Below the pieces are notes generated by a model, which saw only the letters and a program-made list of their open reading frames with translations, was not told the origin of the DNA and did no database searches. Positions 55,863 to 64,000 of a stretch of 64,000 bases of DNA are shown piece after piece. Position 1 is the stretch's first letter, and every line of letters starts with the position of its first letter. The position numbers and the translations under genes are program-made. Source of the stretch: Chelydra serpentina (lineage: Eukaryota > Chordata > Testudines > Chelydridae); contig JBAIAC010000027.1 in the NCBI GenBank assembly GCA_037349315.1, positions 14,555,501-14,619,500 on the forward strand. Reading direction: 5' to 3'.

Positions 55863-58800
55863 CACAACCTAATAGTCTTATCAGATTTTTCAGTGTTAGC
55901 AGTCCTATACCTAAGGTTATGATAGTAAAAATTATCTGCTACATCATTTGTTCAATTTCCAGTGCAAAGCAGATTTTAAGCTCTATACAAGGTGCCCAAA
56001 TGATTTATTTTCTCAAGAATAAGATCAACTTTCCAAGAACGTTTGCATTAAGGTTATAGCAAACTACTTAAAATTTGTCACATCAACTTGTTTACGGACA
56101 TCCTAAAAATTATATTCAATCCACCAGAACTCTAAATCTTTAGGATACTCTGCACAACTCATTTTCTCATGGGCTTTTGATGAGGAGGGAAATTAAAGAT
56201 TTTTGGAGGGTTAGCATGGAGATTGCCAACAAATATTATTTGGGCTAAGTAATGTTTTAGTTTGAGTGATTTAGTACAGACAATGGTGTATTTTACCAAT
56301 GAGGGCGCTGTTAATTTTATATTTTGAATATTACAGAAAGAGCATTAGGATACATGCTTTAACAATGATTAAATAAATAAAATAATATGAAAGTGACTGC
56401 TAATTTGAATCCCAACTTTTAAGATGCAGCTTTATTTGTATAAAGACCACACTTTTATAGCTCAATGCACAAAAATATTGTGACAGATATGCAAATCTGA
56501 TTTTCAGGCAGGAAAGGTGAAATGCCTATATATGAAAAGTTGATGTGTGATCTTTGAAAGGAGCCTACAGCAGGTTTCTGTCATCTCTCTTTCTTTCTTT
56601 GACTCAATAAGCTGATCAGTAGCTAAAGGAAAGTTCCAATTTTTTCTGGGGGTGGAGGGAAAGACTGCTGTTCCCAGAGAGCAGATCATCCCACGTTCGA
56701 CCAAAAGAGTTCACCTTTTCTTTGCTGGAGAACATTTAGTGATTCTCAGAAAAAGGGCACGTGAATTGTTTAGAGCACAATGCAACCTGAACAAAAGGGT
56801 TGCTACAAACTCCCCCCTGTAATATGTTGCACAATCATAGAAACAAGTATCTTTATCCATATTAATGGCACACCTTTTGATAACAATGTTTATATTACAG
56901 CTATGTGAAATTTTTCTGATGAATAATTTATTTGCTGAAAAATGTCATTTCAGGATGACTGAAACAATTAATGAATTCAGGTTAAATTCAGCATATAGTT
57001 TCAGCCAAAAAAGGGGGGGGGGAAAGGGGAAAAAAAAGTCTAAATGAAATGTTTCAAAAGGATATTTCATTTCAAAATATAGCACAATTTTAAAAAATGA
57101 GTAATATTCCCCCTAAAATGAAATTAAATGAAATGGAAAAAACAACAATAATTCCCCAAAATTATTTTTTTCAGATTTTGTGGTTTGGCCCCCAAACTGA
57201 AACATCAGTTAATCACTCAATTCTAGCCATAAAAGTGTAATTATTGATGTGGTTTGCTCACAACAGAATCACATCCAAGCCATCAAGTGGTCAATTTCCT
57301 ATTAATACGACAGCAAGATTATTTTGCATTTGTCTCCTGCTTTCTCCCTTCACCGTTTCTAGTACTGGTGCCACTTTTCTATAGTTACCGAGCCGAAGGG
57401 TAAAGTTATTTTTGCAGCTGCCACTTCTTTCTTCTCCTGAAAATGAAAAAGAAAAGCTCCTTCCTCTTTCTTTTCTTCCTCACACTGATAGCCTGATTTT
57501 TGTACAGCCTTCTGTGGCCCCAGGACTAAGAGATGTCATTACCTATTAATGTTACATTCCTTAGGTCCACAGGCTAAAATTATATGATGCCTGTTTTTTT
57601 TAAAAAAAAAGTATATTACTCTGCCACTCTTAGACGCTGAGAGGCTCTGAATTATTTTTTCACAATAAAAGTTTTAGTGCCACTGTAAAAGCCTCTTTTC
57701 TTTTCTTTTAAGGGCTGTAAATTCTCAAGATTTTTCTTTGTGGACCTTCTATTTTATTCTCTCTCCCCTCCCTACTAGTGCAGCTCAGGACAAACCTAAC
57801 CAGCCCAGCAGGCAAAGCCAGCTAATAGAAGCCTGTGTGATGAGCTCACAGCGAAAGGACAGTACATGAAGAGCTACTGCCCATTGGCTAGGGAGCAGGA
57901 GGGCACTCTCCAACCTTCCTGAGAGCAGATGCATATCACCGTACGTGACAGCCAACCCAAATGAACACAGCATGATGAGTGGCTGTCCTTAAAGCGTAAC
58001 CTCGGGAACAGTAGTATGGTGCACTGCAAATGGACAGCATGGTGTTTTGAAGACAAATCACAGATAGAACTGCTGTGATCAGAGTCATGCAGCTTTTGTG
58101 TTACTGCCCATTATTACAAAATTGTTATCGCTGAAGTAAAATCCCTCAAAGAGCAGATATCTGTCTTAAAGATTAAAATACATCAAATTTACTGTAACTG
58201 GAACATGGCTTTTAAAAAAATTATTTAATCTGCAGCAAGCAACAGAAAACCAGCAAAGTGCATTTTTGTTCTGGCAACGTTTCAGGGATGTGATTGCTCT
58301 TCATTTCCTTCTTAAATGTTGAGTTGCCTAATTTAAATGCAGCTTGTATAGCACCCATGCTCACTTCTGGATCACTAAGAAATGGGTCCGATTTGAAAAT
58401 GTCAGGATCTGGTTAGCAATTCAAATGACCACAGTGGTAATTACGCCTTTTCATGTTCCGGCATGTTGCACTGCATCAAAGCTGACACAAATGCCTGGTT
58501 TTATAATATCACAGTGTGGAAATAAATGTCCAAAACGATATGAAAATGTACTAGTAAGAGATTAATAACTGTTCTTCTTGGAAGAAAGATGGCTCTTTTC
58601 AACCACTATATTTAAAAAAAAAAACCCTCTCTGATAGCATCTCTCCTTAAGGGGAACTGAATTATATTATCACTCACAAGACATAATCATTTCTGTCAGC
58701 ATCAGTCAGAATATTTGAAAGATGAAGAAAGGGGGAGGGGTAGAAGAAGCGCAAAAGGTGGAAGGGATGGGGAGAGAAGAGAGTAAAATAGTGCAATCTT

Positions 58801-59740
58801 ATAAATAAGTCCAGAGAGATATTACTTGAAGGTTCCCCTCCAGCATTTTGTTCCCTCTCCCCTCTCAGTAGAGGAAAATATATTTCAAGTGTTTTATTTT
58901 GATCGTAAAGAGGAGGAATTATGTGGATAGGGAGCAATGCATCATGAGCAATGCACTGCGCTATACAACCCCCAACACCAATGTTTCCATTTAAAATCCA
59001 GGTCTATAGCAATATGGGTAAAGAAAACTTTTTTGAGGGGGAGAAAAAAGCCTTTTGAAACCTAATTCATCCACTCAAGTCTGTGTCTTTAAAAAAACAC
59101 ACAAACTTACAAAACAAACAAAGAGTGTCCTTGGTGATCTTTGGTGCAGCGGCTTGGAAAGCCAAGTCATAACCGACGTTCCAGGTTACCTCCCAATTAC
59201 AGGATGATCTAGATTGGTATGGGTAGCTCTCTGTAAAAAAAGAAAAGTCTTAAGGGCGGGAGGGACCAAATAGCACATTGCCCAGATAGCCCCATTCCGG
59301 TTTGGTTCCCCGTTATATTACTCAAGGTAGGCAAACTCCAGGCAGAGACAAAGCCTCAGAGGGATGGGAGCAAACAATTAATGACATTTTTGTTATTCAG
59401 ATGCACAGGGCCAGGTTCTGGCTTTTCAAGTGCCCCTGTATGCTCTCTCCACAGCATCCCCATCGCCCTTCGGGTGCAAGAGGGACTTTCCAGGGGCAGG
59501 GGGACAGTGGAACAGCTCTATGCTACCTTCTTCACAGAGCTTGTTGTAGGACTGTGCCGGGGGAAGCATTGGGTTGTGTCCATTTTGTGCTGTGGGACAG
59601 CTCCTTAGGAACACAAGAAGTCAGAGCAGTGCCTGCGGTAGCTCTTACTGGCACCCAGACCGTTCCATTCATCTCCTGAGCCTGAGAGACGCAAAATTAG
59701 CACGCAAAATAAGGGTAAGGCGTGTTTCTTTGATCTGCCC
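55863..59740. other. 3.9 kb without gene or clear repeat
   Basis: AT-rich to 59 kb. Features are compositional: a purine run A6-G10-A3-G4-A8 at 57007-57038 and a T7-A9 junction at 57594-57609. The 125-codon plus frame at 59302-59679 overlaps frames on the other strand and has no motif. The 56880-57210 part has 'gaaatgaaa'-rich phrases shared with 61800-62185. Confidence 0.4.
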
Positions 59741-60062
59741 TTCTCTAGCACAAACACACAGCAACACGAGTAGCTTCTGTAAATCAAGTGCATTGCACAC
59801 ACCCGGAGCTCCTTGCTTCATTCTTTCCCGCGAGCTTCCTGTGTGCCACCCTCCCATCCCCCTTTATTTCCAGGGATTCCCAGCAGTCCCTTCCCTAACT
59901 TAGGGGCTGTGTGCCCCCACCCATTCCTCCCTATGTCATGTGCTCTGTCCATCCCTGTTCCCTCCATGCCAGGATTCCCCATTCTTCCCCACACCATGAC
60001 AGGGTCTCTGTCTCCCTCCTTCTTCCCTCCATCATTTTTCTCTCTTTTCTTTCTGTCTGAGA
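59741..60062 (+). repeat. Pyrimidine-rich degenerate repeat
   Basis: C/T-dominated plus strand with repeated 'ccatgccaggattccc', 'tcttccccacacc', 'tccctgttccctcc'-type phrases, suggesting a decayed tandem array. It yields Pro/Ser-rich frames on the plus strand and Gly/Lys/Glu-rich ones on the minus strand; neither is a gene. Confidence 0.5.
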
Positions 60063-60071
60063 GGTAAGTCA

Positions 60072-60484
60072 GGGCTTGTGTGCACTTAAAGTTCTGCAGC
60101 TGCGCCACAGTAGCATGTCAGTGAAGATGCTACCTACATCAACGGGAGGGGTTCTCCTAGGGTGACCAGATGAGAAGACCCGAAAATCGGGACTTCTCAC
60201 CAAAAAAAAACAAAACAGAAGAGGCTCAAAGTTGTTGACGCGGGACACATGCTCAAAAATCGGGACGGTCCCGATTTTATCGGGACGTCTGGTCACCCTA
60301 GGTTCTCCCATCGGCCAAAGCTATTCCACCTCCCCAAGAGATGGCAGCTAGGTCAACAAGAGAATTCTCACATCAACCCAGCGCGGTCTACACTGGGGTG
60401 CGGGGGAAAGGTTGGTTTCACTGCGTCACTCAGGGGGTTGGATTTATCACACTCGTGAGCAACGTGGTTATACCATGTCAACGT
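60072..60484. mobile_element. MITE (PIF/Harbinger-like) interrupted by a hAT element
   Basis: The left end GGGCTTGTGTGCACTTAAA is preceded by TCA. The interior matches the 17086-type subfamily ('gatgctacctacatcaacggg', 'gatggcagctaggtcaac', 'gtctacactggggtg', 'gtgagcaacgtggttatacc'). The right terminal repeat is not preserved. Positions 60150-60308 hold the inserted hAT element and its duplication; without it the MITE would be about 260 bp. Confidence 0.75.
60158..60300. mobile_element. hAT-type MITE nested in a MITE, exact 8-bp duplication
   Basis: A 143-bp element with perfect ends TAGGGTGACCAGA and, from the right, TAGGGTGACCAGACG, flanked by GGTTCTCC on both sides (60150-60157 and 60301-60308). 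The interior has 'aaatcgggac' and 'gtcccgattttatcgggac' inverted motifs. Intact ends and duplication show it is younger than the host MITE. Confidence 0.9.
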
Positions 60485-61064
60485 TTTTCATCCGTATTGG
60501 GAGGATGCACTGAGCGAAAATGGGTGGGTATTCTTATGCTGGGAGATGTTAATGGCTGCTATCAACTGGTTCATTGGCCTGTGGACATTTATAGAGGTGG
60601 GTCCAACTGCTGAGTCTGCTAACCGGATAGGTTCCTTGTGCCCCCCCCTTTCCCCTTCTGGTGATTCAATATTCACTAGAGTCAAAGAGGTTGTATACGT
60701 TGATGCCTAGACCATTCTCTGAAATTTTTGAATTAATCAGATGTGGCATCGAAAAGTTATCACATTACAGACAGACAGACAGTTGAGTTGAATGTCCCAC
60801 CTCACTTGGCGCCATCAATTATCCACACACACACAAAAAAATTGAAATCAACACACACTCTCTACACACACTTCTCCCCGCAGGGAGAGGAGGAGAGAAC
60901 AAACCTGTGACAAATATTAGTCATGTAGCTTCATGCACTACTGGAAGATTTGGATTTTTATCAACATTACGGACACTATCATTAGGAAAGCTGCATCTCC
61001 AAGATTTTTTGTTTGTTTTTTATCTGGATTATTATTAATCCCTCCCCAGGCAATATGAAAGCAA
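60485..61064. other. No gene seen; microsatellites
   Basis: Includes (ACAG)n at 60769-60782 and (CA)n-A8 near 60824-60840. Nothing else supported. Confidence 0.45.
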
Positions 61065-61300
61065 GACAGAGTCAGGACAACTGGATTCTCATTCCAGATT
61101 CTTCAAGTTATTTTATTAAGCAAGTCACAACCTCTCTGTCTCAATTTTCTCATATGCAATAGGATAAAATAAATTACGTGCTTAATGCAGGAATTACTGG
61201 GGAAGTTCTTTGGTCTGTGCACAACCTAGAAGGTTATCACAATGGTGATGGCCTTAAAAATATATCCATCAACACCTAACAGACACGGGGTGCTGTGAAG
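61065..61300 (+). repeat. MIR-like SINE, plus orientation, degraded
   Basis: Head remnant 'caactggattctcattcc', core 'aagcaagtcacaacctctctg' and 'tctcaattttctcatatgc', tail 'gttctttggtctgtgcac'. Confidence 0.6.
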
Positions 61301-61799
61301 CCTTGGCTAAGGTGTTCTATGTGAAGTATTTTAATTATCATTAGTATTGTGCAAGAATCTCCACTTTTCTATACAGCCCCCTTCCATATCCTCCACGCCC
61401 TTCCTTTAGACAGGAGGATTCTATTCCCACCACCCTTTCAATCTCTAGTTCTTGCACTGCATCGTCCTTGTAAAAAAAATGCACCACATTGTGCATACAA
61501 ACTAGTAGTATCATGAAATACTAAGAGTCTTGATTTTTAAAACGCCTCTTTAGAAACTCAAACACAGTATATATCACTTTGTTGCTACTAATCTGTGTAC
61601 AAAAGCATCTAAATTCCTAGCACTGGGCAGGAAAAACTGGGGATATGGCACCAACTTTGATAGGAATAGGAGTGGCAATTTCCTGGCTGGAAGCCTGACT
61701 GGCTTTTTTTCAGGAGGGATTTATGGCAACAGAAACTTAGGTTTGATGCAGCATGCTCAGGAAGTAGTTAGCGCTGGTGACCTATCCATCTTAGGTCTT
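61301..61799. other. No feature seen
   Basis: Unique AT-rich sequence. Confidence 0.35.
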
Positions 61800-62190
61800 T
61801 CTAATTAGAATTGGTTGAAATTTTTTAAATGGATTTATTTTTTCCATTGAAAAGCAGTCTTTCTTCAAAACTGGAAATACTCACCAAAAAATGTCTATTT
61901 CCCCCCCTAAATTTTCAGTCTTTCCAACATAACTGAAATGAAAAATGTAGCGCTTTCTGTTTTCTAATTTCCAGTTTTAGTTCTGGGCCCCCACACGCTT
62001 TTTTTCTGAGACCACACAGGGGGAGAAATGACAAGGGAGGAGAAAGAAGAAAAAAGGAAAATGGAGGGGAAAGGAAATGAAAGGAGAGAAGGGGGGGAGG
62101 GAAAGAAAACAAAAAACAAAATTGAAACAAAAAATGGCTGATACAATGTTTCACAAAAACTTGAAGTAAATGAAAAACTGAAAAATCATT
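61800..62190. repeat. Unnamed 'gaaatttttt/tttccattgaaaa' repeat with polypurine tract
   Basis: A dispersed, degraded reptilian repeat rich in AAATTTT and GAAAA phrases, recurring at 15890-16010, 25590-25660, 34640-34760 and 56900-57200. It contains a 76-bp nearly pure purine tract (62034-62109, interrupted only by two T). The 101-codon minus frame (Phe/Ser/Pro-rich) is the complement of that tract. Confidence 0.5.
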
Positions 62191-62844
62191 GGGATTCTTC
62201 AGATGCTTATAGTTAAGCACCTACCTAAGAACTCTGCTGAACGGGGACTTGAGTGCAGTTTTCAGAGCATGTCGTGCCATCATGTCAAACTCAATGATTC
62301 TAAAACTGACAACCCACTGGCTGGGACAGTGCCATGTCGCAAGGCTTATCCTTCTGCTGGGATGGAGTAATAGCTCCAGACAAAACGGATGGAGTGAGCA
62401 CATCAATCTTTTTATTTGGACTGGGATATTTATACCAAGGGTAAGAGGTCTGCCCAGCAGAATTTCTGCACTGCATATTATGCTCTATCACAATAGACTT
62501 TTCTGTTTTACAGGGTCCCTATCTCAATCTCTCACCTTTTTTTCAGAACCCGTTTTTGTAAACATGCCATGGGGAATTTGAACCAAATTATTCACAAGTA
62601 GTCACTTCTACGTATGATGAAAGGCTGTTTCATAATGCACACTCTCAAGGGGATGCACGGTCAGCATTCATTCTGGCATTTCTTATTTTGAGAGGACTCG
62701 ACTTGCAACCTTTTAATCCTTAATGTTGTATTTCCTAATATTCTATGGTTTAGTTTGTTGATGAGAGGAACCTTAAGTAACATTAAACAACTTTTTTTTG
62801 TTTGTGTATCTATAAATTAGTTAGATGTATTGAAAATAAAGCTC
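62191..62844. other. No gene seen
   Basis: The 110-codon plus frame at 62249-62581 overlaps two minus frames and has no motif. Positions 62205-62240 share phrases with the unnamed repeat at 26615. Confidence 0.4.
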
Positions 62845-63115
62845 CGAAGGCAGCACTGGACAGGAACTCAAGAGAGCTAGGGTCTAACCCAGCTCTGCCA
62901 CAGAATCCCTGTGTGACCTTGCGCTAGTCACTTAGTCGCCCTGAGCCTCAGTTTCCCATCTGTCAAGTGTGGATAATTTTATTTCCTCTCTCCCACCTGG
63001 TGTCTCAGCTATTTAGATAGTAAAGAGACAATGTCTTTGCACTGTGCATAGCACAGTGGATCCCTTATCTCAGTCACAGCCTCCAAGCACTACCATTATA
63101 ATAAATAAATAGATA
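62845..63115 (+). repeat. MIR-like SINE with long tail, plus orientation
   Basis: Head 'agcactggacaggaactc', box-B region 'ggtctaacccagctctgcc', core 'tgtgtgaccttgcgctagtc', 'gcctcagtttcccatctg', and a tail ('gcatagcacagtggatccc', 'cctccaagcactacc') ending in AATAAATAAATAG. It shows the head, core and tail together, which ties the isolated tails elsewhere in the window to this SINE class. Confidence 0.8.
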
Positions 63116-64000
63116 ATGTGAGAGAATGGGCCCCTGTCCTCTCTGCAAAGCATACATGTCCTTGATCAAATATGTCTCATGGGATTAGTGCCTCTCTGAA
63201 CAAACCTAACAGCTAATCACTCAACATGCTCCTACTCTATCACATGACCATCAGCAAAATAATTTTAGCATATTGGCACTAACAAACTCTGAAAATAATC
63301 TCCTTATGTCACAAAGTAAAAGCCTCATTTTACCAGACACTGATCTGATTACTGCATAAATACAGCTAATCAATGTAATTACACATTTAAGAGTGCATGC
63401 TGTGGCTCCACAGATCAGCACAGATAATATTTCCTTATGTGCCCGCTGTGTTTCACACTTGCTAGGCTACAGTTTTTCCTACAGTTATTTCCTGCTTTAA
63501 AAAATTATTTTTAAATTCTCTTTTACATTTAAATTATTTAACAATGAAGAAGCTAATTGTCAATTTACCATACAAAATAAAATATGGTCATTTACTCATT
63601 AGCTTATGACTAGATATTTTTTTGATTAAACATAAGCCTGCCAGAGAACCCTACTTGCAGGAATGCTGATCAGATTTTTTAAAATGCCACAATCACTAAT
63701 TTAGCTACAATTTGACCACTAAACATTAGAGTCACTTCCCCTGAGATCCTATTAAAGCTACAAAAGTGGAACATTCATTGTAATATGCTTTCCCCTCTGA
63801 AATCCTGCAGCAAACTAATTTTTATCTAAAACTTTCCTTCCAGAAACATGTTGTTTTGGAGCTAGGGGCTTACCCTCAAAGATAATCCCATTTTCAGTTG
63901 GAGTATCAATGACATTCTCTTGCATGTAGGTTCACCATCTCCAGGCAGAAAACCACTTTGACATTTCTGGCTGGGTATCCTGCCCTCAACAAATGCATTT
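63116..64000. other. No gene seen; AT-rich unique sequence to window end
   Basis: Repeat-poor, AT-rich, no open frame of note. Confidence 0.4.

Noticed and set aside
59302..60108. Cluster of 60- to 125-codon frames on both strands
   Set aside because: Overlapping frames on both strands in C/T-biased sequence; no motif, no splice sites.
61915..62220. Phe/Ser/Pro-rich 101-codon minus frame resembling a membrane protein
   Set aside because: It is the complement of the polypurine tract at 62034-62109.
1..64000. CRISPR array, operons, bacterial insertion sequences or phage genes
   Set aside because: No regularly spaced direct repeats or dense coding; the repeat content is that of a vertebrate nuclear genome.

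Overview
The window looks like non-coding nuclear DNA from a turtle, most likely a cryptodire. The main evidence is a tRNA-Lys-derived Cry-type SINE at 47011-47197 with recognisable A and B boxes. It is supported by many CR1 LINE fragments, MIR-like (amniote) SINEs, hAT and PIF/Harbinger-like MITEs, and TG...CA long terminal repeats of the kind common in turtle genomes. The family names come from my memory of these repeats; no database search was run. I could not support any host protein-coding gene, rRNA gene or functional tRNA gene. The open reading frames are short, lack family motifs, and are about as many and as long as chance allows in this much AT-rich DNA. Three are listed as candidates worth testing (1571-2197 minus, 28454-28789 minus, 42338-42649 plus).

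Layout. 0-10 kb: degraded CR1 pieces, a hairpin-rich MITE (4699-4994) abutting a CR1 3' ORF2 fragment (4995-5955), two SINE pieces, and a small hAT element with an 8-bp target duplication (9554-9708). 10-22 kb: a microsatellite, three more MITEs, a probable LTR (13010-13570), a 1,118-bp solo LTR with TG...CA ends and a 5-bp duplication (14693-15810), a CR1 reverse-transcriptase fragment, two hAT MITEs with exact 8-bp duplications (18755-18858 and the GC-rich 20298-20611), and a second LTR candidate. 22-34 kb: mostly unique AT-rich sequence with SINEs, plus a cluster of three DNA transposons at 28.9-30.2 kb. 34-48 kb: four copies of a short retroposon family (34412, 37704, 39330, 47427) whose minus-sense or plus-sense RNA carries a hammerhead-like core, the Cry SINE, and one arm each (32171-32357 and 39787-39973) of a 187-bp inverted repeat that is about 97% identical. 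48-64 kb: mostly unique sequence with scattered SINE and CR1 pieces, a hAT element nested inside a MITE (60072-60484), and a polypurine tract.

There is no operon or pathway to describe. What can be read is a history of insertions: old MIR-like SINEs, then CR1, MITE and LTR waves, then younger insertions that still have intact target duplications. The most unusual signals are the 187-bp inverted pair, which I cannot assign to any family, and the hammerhead-like core in the short retroposons.
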